From positions 1,612,001-1,676,000 of the forward strand of contig NZ_CP048602.1 of assembly GCF_012427705.1 (NCBI RefSeq): 64,000 nt of DNA, given 5' to 3'. This document shows positions 9,691 through 18,703 of the stretch, piece by piece (within the stretch, counting starts at the first letter, position 1; each line of letters starts with the position of its first letter). The position numbers and the translations under genes are program-made. Source of the DNA: Vreelandella piezotolerans (GTDB lineage Bacteria > Pseudomonadota > Gammaproteobacteria > Pseudomonadales > Halomonadaceae). The notes under the pieces are model-generated. The model was not told the DNA's origin and did not search any database. It was given only the letters and a program-made list of their open reading frames with translations.

Positions 9691-12075
9691 ATGAACTTTC
9701 TCGCAAACCCACTACTGGCGTCGACATCGAGCAGTGACACGCTCGCAAGCATGATGGACCCCTTTGGGTTCGGACGTGCGGCCATGAACTACTGGCGAGA
9801 TAGCGTCGAGCGTAACATTCTTTACTGGGATGTCATGCGTGAACGCGGTAACCAATACCTAGCGCACATGGAGCAGACCAAGCCCAATGTGTTGGGGTTC
9901 GAGACAGAAGTTTTGATGGATGGGCGTACGCTGCCCAACCCGACGAACTATGAGCTGCTGCGCGTTCTTCCGCCTAGTAATGTCCAGGTCGACCCACAAA
10001 AACGTCCCTTCGTGGTGGTCGATCCCCGCGCGGGCCATGGTCCTGGGATCGGCGGTTTCAAGCCGGACAGCGAGCTTGGTGTTGCCTTGAAAGCGGGACA
10101 TCCTTGCTACTTCATTGGCTTCTTGCCTTTCCCTGAGCCGGGCCAAACCGTCGAGGACGTGGTCGAGGCGGAAGTGGCGTTTTTACGCCACGTCATCGAG
10201 CTGCACCCAGAAACCACCGAAAAACCCATGGTGGTCGGCAACTGTCAGGCAGGCTGGCAGATCATGATGGCGGCCGCTTTGGAGCCCGATGTCTTCGGCC
10301 CGATCCTGATTGCCGGAGCACCGCTCTCTTATTGGGCAGGCGAGCACGGTAAAGCGCCCATGCGCTACACCGGCGGCATGACGGGCGGTAGCTGGATCAC
10401 GGCGCTGACCAGCGATATCGGCAATGGTCTGTTCGACGGCGCTTGGCTGGTACAGAACTTCGAGCGCCTCAATCCGGCCAACACCTACTGGAAGAAGCAG
10501 TACCACCTTTACGCCAACGTGGATACCGAAACCAAGCGCTACTTGGAGTTCGAACGTTGGTGGGGAGGCCACGTGGTATTGGGCGGCGACGAAATTCAGT
10601 ACATCGTCGACAACCTATTCGTGGGCAATCGTCTCTCAACCGCGCAACTGGTCACTCGCGACGGTCGCCGCATCGATCTGCGCAACGTGCGTTCGCCGGT
10701 CGTGGTGTTCTGCTCGCGTGGCGATGACATTACGCCGCCGCCCCAAGCGTTGGGCTGGATTCGTGATCTTTACGAAGGCGAGGAAGACATCATCGCCAAC
10801 GAGCAAACGATCATCTACTGCCTGCACGATACCACCGGCCATTTGGGTATTTTCGTTTCTGGTAGCGTCTCGCGTAAAGAGCACTCCGAGTTCACGGCGA
10901 ACATGGATTATATCGACGTCATGCCGCCGGGGCTCTACGAGACGACCATCTCCCATGCCAGTGAGCGTACGGATGCCGAACTGATCGAGCGGGACTACCT
11001 GCTGGAGTTCACGCCACGTAATTTCGCAGAACTCGACCAAGACGTGATGCACAAGCCCGAGGATGATCGGCGCTTTGCGACGGTCGCGCGTATCTCCGAA
11101 ATCAATTTGGGACTTTACCGCCTTTACCTGCAGCCCTGGCTACAGGCTGTCATGACACCTGAAGCTGCCCGCTGGATTCGGCGCATGCATCCCATCCGCT
11201 TAGGATACAAGCTCCTCTCAGATCGCAATCCGCTGACGGTGCCGCTACCCGTCATGGCAGAGTACGTTCGTCGTCATCGTCAGCCGGTCGAACAGGACAA
11301 TATGTTCAAAGCATTGGAAAGCATGGCGTCCGATCAGATCGTGGCGAGCTTGGATGCTTGGCGAGATCTGCGCGATAGCAGCACTGAGCGGATGTTCATG
11401 GATATTTACGGTCAGCCGCTTCTGCAAGCAGCCGTCGGCTTGTACGGCGATGCCCACGTCCATCGTCGCCGTCCGGGCGCCGAGCCTGAGCACCGCCGTT
11501 TTATCGAGCATCGTCAAAACGAGCTGCGCCACAAAATTGCCCAGGGGGGGCCTCATGAGGCCGTGATGCGCTCCGTTATTTACGTGCTTGGCGGTGCACC
11601 GGCCACCGACGAGCGCAACTTCAAGCGGTTGCGTGCATCACGCGCAGAACTCGAGCCGAGCACTTCGCTTAGTGAGTTCAAGCGTTTGGTTCGCGAGCAA
11701 TTCTTCATTCTGAAGCTCGATAGGGAGCAAGCGTTAGCATCGCTGCCCACGCTGCTGAAGGGTCAAAGCAACGAGCGCATCGATGGCTATATCACTCACC
11801 TCGAACACGTGTTTGCGGCGAGCGGTGAGCTCTCGGAGCACGCGGCCGAACGCTTCGAGCAGGTTAAGGCTCTGTTTGACAAGGCGCGCCCCAAAGCCGT
11901 GAGCGCACCTGCAGCCAAGGCGTCCGGCGAGGCTGAGAACGCCTCCGTCGAAAGTGCCAAGACAAAGGAGGTGGCCCCTGCTAACGCCGCGCCGGATACG
12001 GCCAGCGATACAGCTGCTAAAAAGCCTTCACGTCGAGCGCCAAACCAGCGAAAAGGAACCCAGCGCAAGCAATAA
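9691..12075 (+). CDS. DUF3141 protein, PHA-synthase-like alpha/beta hydrolase
   Basis: Large (794 aa) member of the DUF3141 family, often annotated poly(3-hydroxyalkanoate) synthetase-like. The alpha/beta-hydrolase core has a PhaC-style box in which Cys replaces the lipase Ser: VVGNCQAGW with Cys185. Further on are VVVFCSRGDDITPPPQA (likely catalytic Asp strand) and HDTTGHLGIFVSG (likely catalytic His). An N-terminal segment WRDSVERNILYWDVMRERGN resembles the PhaC lead-in. A long C-terminal half has no PhaC counterpart, and the tail is Ala/Lys-rich and basic. The start at 9691 has GGGAGA upstream. No phasin, phaA or phaB is nearby, so actual polymerase activity is unproven. Confidence 0.8.
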   Translation: MNFLANPLLASTSSSDTLASMMDPFGFGRAAMNYWRDSVERNILYWDVMRERGNQYLAHMEQTKPNVLGFETEVLMDGRTLPNPTNYELLRVLPPSNVQVDPQKRPFVVVDPRAGHGPGIGGFKPDSELGVALKAGHPCYFIGFLPFPEPGQTVEDVVEAEVAFLRHVIELHPETTEKPMVVGNCQAGWQIMMAAALEPDVFGPILIAGAPLSYWAGEHGKAPMRYTGGMTGGSWITALTSDIGNGLFDGAWLVQNFERLNPANTYWKKQYHLYANVDTETKRYLEFERWWGGHVVLGGDEIQYIVDNLFVGNRLSTAQLVTRDGRRIDLRNVRSPVVVFCSRGDDITPPPQALGWIRDLYEGEEDIIANEQTIIYCLHDTTGHLGIFVSGSVSRKEHSEFTANMDYIDVMPPGLYETTISHASERTDAELIERDYLLEFTPRNFAELDQDVMHKPEDDRRFATVARISEINLGLYRLYLQPWLQAVMTPEAARWIRRMHPIRLGYKLLSDRNPLTVPLPVMAEYVRRHRQPVEQDNMFKALESMASDQIVASLDAWRDLRDSSTERMFMDIYGQPLLQAAVGLYGDAHVHRRRPGAEPEHRRFIEHRQNELRHKIAQGGPHEAVMRSVIYVLGGAPATDERNFKRLRASRAELEPSTSLSEFKRLVREQFFILKLDREQALASLPTLLKGQSNERIDGYITHLEHVFAASGELSEHAAERFEQVKALFDKARPKAVSAPAAKASGEAENASVESAKTKEVAPANAAPDTASDTAAKKPSRRAPNQRKGTQRKQ

Positions 12076-12396
12076 TACGCTTGCCTGACGTCGCTGCGCC
12101 CCCACTCACTCGTGGGGGCGTTTTTTATGCAAGGCGACTGTTTGGGTTGCCGAGCGGCAAGCGGCAGTCTAGTGTCTAGCTACCCCTTGATAAAACGGCA
12201 TCCCCTATCTTTCGAGTGTGACGCACTGACGATGCGAAGCGTCAACCCTGCATTTCCCGGTTAGGTTGCTACTGGCGCTTCATCAAGGGCTGGGGTAGGG
12301 TAGGCGCATTTTTTCATGGTCGTCATGCCAAGGTGGTGGCGGCAACGTATTCAGAGCATGGGCGACAGCGCCTGGGCAATAGGAAAGTGGAGCACT
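12076..12396. other. Intergenic region before topA
   Basis: The 321-base gap holds the strong terminator of the DUF3141 gene at its left end and the topA leader at its right end. An in-frame extension of topA to 12316 exists but is Trp/Arg-rich and lacks family similarity, so it is treated as untranslated. No RNA gene or repeat was recognised. Confidence 0.6.
12097..12126 (+). terminator. Intrinsic terminator of the DUF3141 gene
   Basis: CGCCCCCAC (12097-12105) pairs with GTGGGGGCG (12112-12120) around a 6-base loop and is followed by six T residues. Confidence 0.93.
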
Positions 12397-15024
12397 ATGG
12401 GCAAGTCACTGGTCATCGTCGAATCGCCCGCGAAAGCGAAGACGATCAATAAGTATCTCGGCAACGATTTCATCGTCAAGTCGAGCGTGGGCCACATCCG
12501 TGACCTGCCGACCAGCGGCTCAGGCAAGGCAGCCTCCGACCCGAAGGAGCGCGCTCGCCAAGCCGCGGCAACGCGTAAGATGTCGGCGGAAGAGAAGGCT
12601 GAGTATAAAAAGCGCAAGGCCCACGATCAGTTGATTCGGCGTATGGGTATCGACCCCGATAACGGCTGGGAAGCTCACTATGAGGTGCTGCCCGGTAAAG
12701 AGAAGGTCGTCGCCGAACTCAAAAAGCTTGCCGAGAAAGCCGATGCCGTCTATCTCGCGACGGATTTGGACCGCGAAGGGGAAGCCATTGCGTGGCACCT
12801 TCGCGAGACCATTGGGGGCGACGACAGCCGCTATAAGCGCGTGGTGTTCAACGAAATTACCAAGAACGCCATTCAAGATGCCTTTAAAGCGCCTGGCGCG
12901 CTTAACTTGCCCCGTGTCGAAGCCCAGCAGGCACGTCGTTTTCTCGATCGTGTCGTGGGCTTCATGCTGTCGCCTTTGCTGTGGGCAAAAATTGCTCGAG
13001 GGCTCTCTGCTGGGCGCGTGCAGTCGGTGGCGGTGCGCCTGATCGTCGAGCGTGAGCGGGAGATCCGTGCGTTCATTCCCGAAGAGTTTTGGGATGTGCA
13101 TGCGGACCTCGTCTCCCCAGAAGGCGAGCTGGTGCGGTTTGCTCTGGCGAGGCAAGATGGGAAGGCGTTTCGCCCTACGTCCGAACAAGAGACGATGGAG
13201 CGCATCGCTCAGTTGCGTAAAGCCAAGCTGTCGATCACCTCTCGCGAGGATAAGCCGACCAGTTCCAAGCCCACTGCGCCGTTCATTACCTCGACACTTC
13301 AGCAGGCTGCCAGTGGTCGATTAGGGTTTTCGGTCAAGAAAACCATGACCATGGCTCAGCGCCTCTATGAAGCGGGCTACATCACCTATATGCGTACTGA
13401 CTCTACCAACCTCTCTAAAGATGCAGTTGAGAGCGTTCGTTCGTTTATTGGTGATGAGTATGGGGCGCGCTATTTGCCCGAGTCGCCCAACCGTTACAGC
13501 AGCAAAGAGAGCGCTCAGGAGGCCCACGAGGCCATCCGGCCCTCGAGTGTCGAGCGTAAAGCAACGGATCTCTCTGGCATGGAGCGCGACGCCGAACGTC
13601 TCTACGAGCTCATTTGGCGACAATTCGTGGCGTGCCAGATGACGCCTGCCGAATACCTCTCCAGTACGCTGAGTGTGGAAGTGGATGGCTATGAGCTGAG
13701 AGCCAAAGGCCGCGTGCTGAAATTCGATGGTTACACACGAGTGATGAAACCCACCGGCAAAAATGAAGACCAAAGCTTGCCGGACCTACCGACCGGCACG
13801 AACATGCGTCTCGAGACGCTCGATCCACAGCAGCATTTCACCAAGCCGCCTGCTCGCTATACCGAAGCCAGCTTGGTCAAAGAGCTAGAGAAGCAGGGCA
13901 TAGGGCGCCCTTCGACCTACGCGTCGATCATCTCGACCATTCAGGACCGCGGCTATGTAAAGCTGGAGAGCCGCCGTTTCTATGCCGAAAAACTAGGGGA
14001 CATCGTCACCGAGCGGCTAAAAGAATCCTTCCCGGATCTGATGGACTACTCCTTCACGGCGCGCATGGAAGATAGCCTCGATGAGGTGGCCGAAGGCGAG
14101 CGTAACTGGCAGGCGCTGCTCGACGCGTTCTACGATGAATTCCGCATGGAGTTGATGAAGGCCGAAAGCGAGGAGGGCATGCGCCCCAACCAGCCGGTGC
14201 CTACCGACATCGACTGCCCGAGCTGTGGTCGAAAAATGCAGATTCGCACGGCCTCGACCGGCGTCTTCCTGGGGTGCAGTGGCTACAATTTACCGCCCAA
14301 AGAGCGCTGCAAGACGACCATCGACCTGATTCCTGGCGAGGAAGCGGTGGCAGAAGATGCCGGTGAAGAGGCGGAAACCGATGCGTTGCGCGCCAAGCGC
14401 CGCTGCCCGAAATGCGGCACGGCCATGGATAACTACCTGATCGATGAAACCCGCAAGCTGCACATTTGCGGTAACAGCCCTGACTGCGAAGGCTACGAAG
14501 TCGAAAGCGGTAAGTTCAAGATCAAAGGCTATGACGGCCCGCTCATCGAGTGCGATAAGTGCGGCTCGGACATGCAGCTCAAATCCGGGCGGTTTGGCAA
14601 GTACTTTGGCTGCACCAACAGTGAGTGTAAAAACACCCGTAAGCTGCTACGCAGCGGCGAAGTAGCACCGCCCAAAATGGACCCCATCCCCATGCCGGAG
14701 CTGGCCTGCCAAAAGGTAGATGACCACTATGTACTGCGCGATGGGGCAAGCGGACTGTTTTTGGCGGCGAGTAAATTCCCTAAAAACCGGGAAACACGCC
14801 CGCCGCTGGTCAAGGAACTCAAAGCGCATGCCGATGAGCTGCCGGAGAAGTACCACTTCATCTTGAAAGCGCCGAGTGAAGACCCGGATGGTCGTCCTGC
14901 GCAAATTCGCTACTCACGTAAAAACAAAGAGCAGTACGTGATGACTGACGAAGAGGGTAAAGCGACCGGGTGGAAAGCAACCTTCGAAGGCGGCAAATGG
15001 CACGTGGAGGATAAACGCAAGTGA
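12397..15024 (+). CDS. topA: DNA topoisomerase I (type IA)
   Basis: Relaxes negative supercoils. The start at 12397 gives the canonical N-terminus [21 protein letters not shown] and 875 residues (E. coli 865). The Toprim acidic residues lie in [18 protein letters not shown]; the active-site Tyr is in [28 protein letters not shown] and [11 protein letters not shown] are also present. The C-terminus has three zinc-finger-like modules: [12 protein letters not shown] with a downstream Cys, [11 protein letters not shown] with CGNSPDC, and [13 protein letters not shown] with CTNSEC, then a zinc-less ribbon-like end. AGGAAAG precedes the ATG. The stop overlaps the next gene. Confidence 0.97.
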   Translation: MGKSLVIVESPAKAKTINKYLGNDFIVKSSVGHIRDLPTSGSGKAASDPKERARQAAATRKMSAEEKAEYKKRKAHDQLIRRMGIDPDNGWEAHYEVLPGKEKVVAELKKLAEKADAVYLATDLDREGEAIAWHLRETIGGDDSRYKRVVFNEITKNAIQDAFKAPGALNLPRVEAQQARRFLDRVVGFMLSPLLWAKIARGLSAGRVQSVAVRLIVEREREIRAFIPEEFWDVHADLVSPEGELVRFALARQDGKAFRPTSEQETMERIAQLRKAKLSITSREDKPTSSKPTAPFITSTLQQAASGRLGFSVKKTMTMAQRLYEAGYITYMRTDSTNLSKDAVESVRSFIGDEYGARYLPESPNRYSSKESAQEAHEAIRPSSVERKATDLSGMERDAERLYELIWRQFVACQMTPAEYLSSTLSVEVDGYELRAKGRVLKFDGYTRVMKPTGKNEDQSLPDLPTGTNMRLETLDPQQHFTKPPARYTEASLVKELEKQGIGRPSTYASIISTIQDRGYVKLESRRFYAEKLGDIVTERLKESFPDLMDYSFTARMEDSLDEVAEGERNWQALLDAFYDEFRMELMKAESEEGMRPNQPVPTDIDCPSCGRKMQIRTASTGVFLGCSGYNLPPKERCKTTIDLIPGEEAVAEDAGEEAETDALRAKRRCPKCGTAMDNYLIDETRKLHICGNSPDCEGYEVESGKFKIKGYDGPLIECDKCGSDMQLKSGRFGKYFGCTNSECKNTRKLLRSGEVAPPKMDPIPMPELACQKVDDHYVLRDGASGLFLAASKFPKNRETRPPLVKELKAHADELPEKYHFILKAPSEDPDGRPAQIRYSRKNKEQYVMTDEEGKATGWKATFEGGKWHVEDKRK

Positions 15025-15482
15025 GCCCGCGTTCCCGTACTAACCAGTTATTGTATCAGGCCGAACTGCTGGTAGGCCTACCGGTAGGCGATGACGAGCA
15101 CAGCCCTGCCCGTCGGATGGCCATCGAGGAGAGCGCGCTGGCGCTGTTCGAGCTAGCACTGGGCTCGCTGCTCAAAGAGGTGACCGAGCACGCACGTTTG
15201 ACGAACCATGACTGGCGCGCGCTACTCGCCAATGACGGGCCCGATGTGGCCGAGCTTCAGCGTCTGCGTGACGCCATGCATCAACCCGACCACTGGCTTC
15301 ATTGGCTCGTGGGGCAGCTAGACAAGCTGCACAGTGACGAAGGGGCCGCACGGCGCACCGTGCAGAACCCTGCCATGATCGCCGTTGGCAGCCAGCGCTC
15401 GCTGGCAGAGCAGCTGTTGGACAACCTAGCGGCTGCCAAACGAGAGATCGCTTCGCTGAGAGAGACCAGCGAGGAGTGGTAG
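15021..15482 (+). CDS. Small conserved protein translationally coupled to topA (DUF6586-like)
   Basis: 153-residue, mostly helical, acidic protein. It starts with GTG overlapping the topA stop (GTGA) and uses the GGAGG inside the end of topA as ribosome site, so it is almost certainly co-translated with topA. It resembles the short proteins found beside topA in Pseudomonas (DUF6586-type): an [16 protein letters not shown] start, a helical middle with [18 protein letters not shown], and a C-terminal coiled-coil-like helix ([14 protein letters not shown]). No catalytic motif, signal peptide or membrane segment is seen. Function unknown. Confidence 0.7.
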   Translation: MSPRSRTNQLLYQAELLVGLPVGDDEHSPARRMAIEESALALFELALGSLLKEVTEHARLTNHDWRALLANDGPDVAELQRLRDAMHQPDHWLHWLVGQLDKLHSDEGAARRTVQNPAMIAVGSQRSLAEQLLDNLAAAKREIASLRETSEEW

Positions 15483-15601
15483 ATCGCACTTTGCTGACAT
15501 AGGGTCGAGGGAGGCGCGATGAGGAAATCGGCGCTGTGCGTTAGCCTTGAAATGGGCTGATTCGCCCTCAGGTCCTTAACACAACTACAGAGGAGACACG
15601 G

Positions 15602-16066
15602 ATGCGCTACAACCAAGTCAAGGATCTCATCGAGTGGGCGACAGGCTATCATGCTCGTATGGCGCGTCAGTATAGCGATGCTGCCAGTCAAGCCGAGCAC
15701 GAACGTTTGGCCATGGCGCTACGCTATTTAGCGGACAGCGAGTTGAAAATGAAAACGGGGCTAGAAGCGCTGTTTCATGATGGCTCAGACCACCGCGAAG
15801 TACTGGAGACCTGGTTCGATGATTCCAGCGATTTCCCGCAGCCCCCTGAGCTGGAAGCGCTTGCCGAGCAGAGTGTGGCGGGCTCCATCGATGAGCTGAC
15901 CGAGACGGCAGTAGAGGCTCATCGTAAGCTTCAGAGCCTCTATGAGCATCGGGCGTCAAGAGCCAAAATCGAGCCAGAGGAAACGTTTTTCAATGCTCTT
16001 GCTCAAGGCCACAACGCAGAGGCTCGCAAGCTCGTCGTCAGCATGCAAGAGTTCGACGATCTCTAA
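15602..16066 (+). CDS. Hypothetical four-helix-type protein
   Basis: 154 residues, strongly helical and acidic, preceded by a good AGAGGAG ribosome site. The first half (MRYNQVKDLIEWATGYHARM, then QAEHERLAMALRYLADSELK) has the spacing of a ferritin-like or hemerythrin-like helical bundle. The expected metal-ligand pairs cannot be aligned convincingly, so no enzyme role is claimed. No signal peptide or membrane segment. It lies between the topA pair and an L,D-transpeptidase with its own leader. It could be a stress-associated small protein; this is a guess from architecture only. Confidence 0.6.
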   Translation: MRYNQVKDLIEWATGYHARMARQYSDAASQAEHERLAMALRYLADSELKMKTGLEALFHDGSDHREVLETWFDDSSDFPQPPELEALAEQSVAGSIDELTETAVEAHRKLQSLYEHRASRAKIEPEETFFNALAQGHNAEARKLVVSMQEFDDL

Positions 16067-16251
16067 GTGCGGGCTGCTCGATGTAGCGCCATCGACCGCA
16101 CCGTTTTGCTGGCGCATCGTGTAGAGCGAGCGATGCTTATCAACGCATATTGCTTGCTAATACGCTGACAATGGCGGCATCTTTAAGGTATAACAGCCAT
16201 CATTAACGTATTGTCGGTCAGCACCGCTGGCCCGTTTTTTTGAGAGCCATA

Positions 16252-16884
16252 ATGATGCCTGTGAACCGCCGCCGATTTTTAGCGATGGCCCTGAGCTGGC
16301 CCGCCGTAGCCACCGCTGCGACGACCAGCACCGTCGACGACTATGCGCCGCCCGACCTAGTGGCGACGTTGCTTACTCGTGCGCCAGTGCCGCGCCATAG
16401 CAATGAGCTATGGGTGCTGATCGACGATAAAGAAGCTACGCTGAGTATTTTCCGTGGCAATGCGTTGATCGAACGCTTCGCGCCTATCTCTCTAGGCCGT
16501 GGTGGGGCCAAGACCCAGCGTGTTCGAGGTGATAACGTCACGCCGCTGGGCGAGTTTCGGATCAATCGATTTAATTACGAAAGTCAGTGGCATATCTTCA
16601 TCGGTATCGATTATCCTACGCCACCTCACGCCCGAATGGCGCTCGACGCAGGTATCTACTCCCAAGCGGATTACGAGGCCTACTTCGATCACTACCGGCG
16701 TTTTGGCTCTCCCCCGCAAAATACGGCGCTGGGAGGCGCTATTGGCATTCACGGGATCGGCGGCGGTGATCCAGACATTCACGGTAACTTCCACTGGACC
16801 CAAGGGTGTGTGGCGGTGACCAACGAAGAGATCGAGCGAGTCGCCCAGCTAGTAGATGTTGGCACTCGCGTGGTGATCCGCTAG
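16252..16884 (+). CDS. L,D-transpeptidase (YkuD) with twin-arginine signal
   Basis: YkuD-fold enzyme expected to form or edit L,D links in peptidoglycan. The ATG at 16252 (or 16255) gives NRRRFLAMALSWPAVATA, a twin-arginine-like signal, which is unusual for this family. The catalytic region is IGIHGIGGGDPDIHGNFHWT then QGCVAVTNEEIERV, with the nucleophile Cys in QGCVAV; the usual SHGC/SRGC is replaced by TQGC, as in YafK-like members. The N-terminal half has LWVLIDDKEATLSIFRGN, the typical first strand. 210 residues, no LysM. The TTG at 16240 is an upstream alternative. Confidence 0.8.
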   Translation: MMPVNRRRFLAMALSWPAVATAATTSTVDDYAPPDLVATLLTRAPVPRHSNELWVLIDDKEATLSIFRGNALIERFAPISLGRGGAKTQRVRGDNVTPLGEFRINRFNYESQWHIFIGIDYPTPPHARMALDAGIYSQADYEAYFDHYRRFGSPPQNTALGGAIGIHGIGGGDPDIHGNFHWTQGCVAVTNEEIERVAQLVDVGTRVVIR

Positions 16885-17108
16885 GCTTGTGTTGTTGAAG
16901 GAAGTTCTAGGTTTTGAACACGTGGCTATAGACAACCGCTGTGGTCTATTATAAAACAGCGTTTGACTTGCGTGCCCTGGTACGTAACCCTGGTACAAGT
17001 CGCTGTAACGAACCTGCACCGCAGGTAGACAAATTTAAGCTAACGTTTTAGCCTTATTTTTTGTCATACCCTTAACGTAGTACCCAAGGAAGACTCAAGG
17101 AGAACACT

Positions 17109-17372
17109 ATGACTCTGAAGACTGCTCTGAAGATGACTGCCGCTGCCGCTTCTCTGGCAATCCTGGCTGGCTGTGCTTCTACCAGCGCTCTGGAAGAAGT
17201 TCGCATGACTGCTGAATCTGCACAAGCTGACGCTGCAGAAGCTCGCAGCATGGCTTCACAAGCTCTGAACACTGCAAACCAAGCTCAGCGCGACGCGCAA
17301 GCTGCTCTGCAGATGTCTGAGCAGAACCGTGAAGAAATGAACCGCATGTTCCAGCGTTCCATGCAGAAGTAA
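17109..17372 (+). CDS. Lpp/OprI-type outer-membrane lipoprotein
   Basis: 87-residue alanine-zipper lipoprotein that links outer membrane and peptidoglycan. Seen: a short leader with lipobox LAGC (Cys about residue 22), then a heptad-patterned coiled coil rich in Ala (ESAQADAAEARSMASQALN), and a C-terminal Lys (RSMQK), the residue that L,D-transpeptidases attach to meso-DAP in Braun-type lipoproteins. AAGGAGA precedes the ATG. Codons are strongly biased, as expected for an abundant protein. An L,D-transpeptidase gene lies immediately downstream in convergent orientation, and a strong terminator separates them. Confidence 0.92.
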   Translation: MTLKTALKMTAAAASLAILAGCASTSALEEVRMTAESAQADAAEARSMASQALNTANQAQRDAQAALQMSEQNREEMNRMFQRSMQK

Positions 17373-17427
17373 TTCTGCTTGGGCCACCGGACATGATGCA
17401 TGTTCGGTGGCTGCTGTAGATGTGAAA

Positions 17428-17451
17428 AACCCCGCCTTGGCGGGGTTTTTT
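17428..17451 (+). terminator. Strong intrinsic terminator after the lpp-like gene
   Basis: AACCCCGCC (17428-17436) pairs with GGCGGGGTT (17439-17447), followed by a T-run. A second upstream stem, GCCACCGGACAT with ATGTTCGGTGGC (about 17381-17411), makes a tandem stop. Confidence 0.92.
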
Positions 17452-17471
17452 GTTGTCTGGCGTTTGCCTTA

Positions 17472-18605
17472 TCAGGCATCGCCTTCCACACGGACGGTAG
17501 TGGAGAGCTCGACACCCTCCAAAATCCCTTCCAGTTGTTGTGTGGGCTGCGGTTCGGGTTCCGGCTCAGGAGCAGGTGCCTGTGGGCCGTAAAGCGCCAC
17601 GAAACGGCCATTTGGCGCTTCTACCGCACGCTTGACCTGTTCGTAGTCTATCTCCGCTTGATCTTCAGCAAGTTCGCTGACGCGCTCGATGGCATTGAGC
17701 AGCGGCTCGAAGTCACCGACGTTCTCTTCCAGCTGCGGATAAGACTGCACGAACAGCGTACCGTCAGCTGCCCAACCCGCTTTGAACGGTGCGTCCATCA
17801 GGTTGACTTGAGTGCCGCTAGGCAGACGCTCGTAGAGCGATTCGATATCTTCCGGATACATGCGAATACAGCCACGGCTGACACGCATACCCACGCCATC
17901 AGGACGATTGGTCCCGTGGATCAAGTAGCTCGGCATAGCCAGCAAGATGGCATGACGGCCAAGCGGGTTGTCAGGCCCTGGTGGAACGATAGCGGGTGCG
18001 GGCTCGCCCCTTGCAGCCGCTTCACGACGCATCGAGGCGGGCGGTGCCCAAGCAGGGTCTTTGACTTTGACCGTGGTCCGCGTGATGCCTACCGGAGTTG
18101 CGAACTCCTCGCGGCCAACGCTGACAGGGTAGGTTTCCACAATGCCGGGATTGTCGGCAGGGTAGTAGTAAAGGCGCAGCTCGGAGAGATTGACCACCAC
18201 GCCCTCACGTGGCGCAGGCGGCAGAATGTAGCGCGCCGGAATCACTACCTCGGTACCTTCACCCGGTACCCATAGACTAACGTCTGGATTCGCCATGCGA
18301 ATCTCTTCGTAACCGATATTATGGCGACGTGCGATGTCGATCAGCGTCTCTTCCGGATTATCGACGGTGACGGTGTAGTACTCACCGATGATGTCGCCAT
18401 GTTCGGGTAAGCGGAAATGGCCACGCGGCAATTCACGGGCGTCGGCAACCTGCTCGGCACTGGCAGCGGCATCGCCGGTGATGGCCACCGCCGTCTCGGC
18501 TTGTTCGGCCGACGGTTGAGCATGAGCGGGGCCCGCCAGGCTGGCTGCTAGCAATACGGCTAGGCTAGTGGGGCCCCAACGGGTGATAGTCTTACGAATG
18601 GTCAT
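17472..18605 (-). CDS. LysM-containing L,D-transpeptidase (ErfK/YbiS/YcfS type)
   Basis: Periplasmic enzyme of the class that anchors Braun lipoprotein to peptidoglycan. The 377 residues begin with a Sec signal (SLAVLLAASLAGPAHA), then a LysM-like segment (ETLIDIARRHNIGYEEIRMA with NPDVSLWVPGEGTEVVIP), then the YkuD domain (EGVVVNLSELRLYYYP) with catalytic MPSYLIHGTN and MRVSRGCIRMYPEDIESL, the SRGC nucleophile. A Pro/Glu-rich tail (APAPEPEPEPQP) follows. Its position tail-to-tail with the lpp-like gene supports a role in linking that lipoprotein, although the two are not co-transcribed. Confidence 0.9.
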   Translation of the reverse strand: MTIRKTITRWGPTSLAVLLAASLAGPAHAQPSAEQAETAVAITGDAAASAEQVADARELPRGHFRLPEHGDIIGEYYTVTVDNPEETLIDIARRHNIGYEEIRMANPDVSLWVPGEGTEVVIPARYILPPAPREGVVVNLSELRLYYYPADNPGIVETYPVSVGREEFATPVGITRTTVKVKDPAWAPPASMRREAAARGEPAPAIVPPGPDNPLGRHAILLAMPSYLIHGTNRPDGVGMRVSRGCIRMYPEDIESLYERLPSGTQVNLMDAPFKAGWAADGTLFVQSYPQLEENVGDFEPLLNAIERVSELAEDQAEIDYEQVKRAVEAPNGRFVALYGPQAPAPEPEPEPQPTQQLEGILEGVELSTTVRVEGDA

Positions 18606-18703
18606 GGTCGATCCTAGTCAATGTATGCACGGCTGGTACGCATGGTAACAGGCAGCGTTGCGTAACCGATGTGTGCTGCTTAAACATAAGTTTGCCCCAA
18701 GGT

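Noticed and set aside
12316..12396. N-terminal extension of topA
   Set aside because: TopA proteins begin at [15 protein letters not shown]; the extension lacks a ribosome site and family similarity.
17400..18275. 291-codon plus-strand open frame
   Set aside because: Antisense to the LysM L,D-transpeptidase, and its start lies on the lpp terminator.
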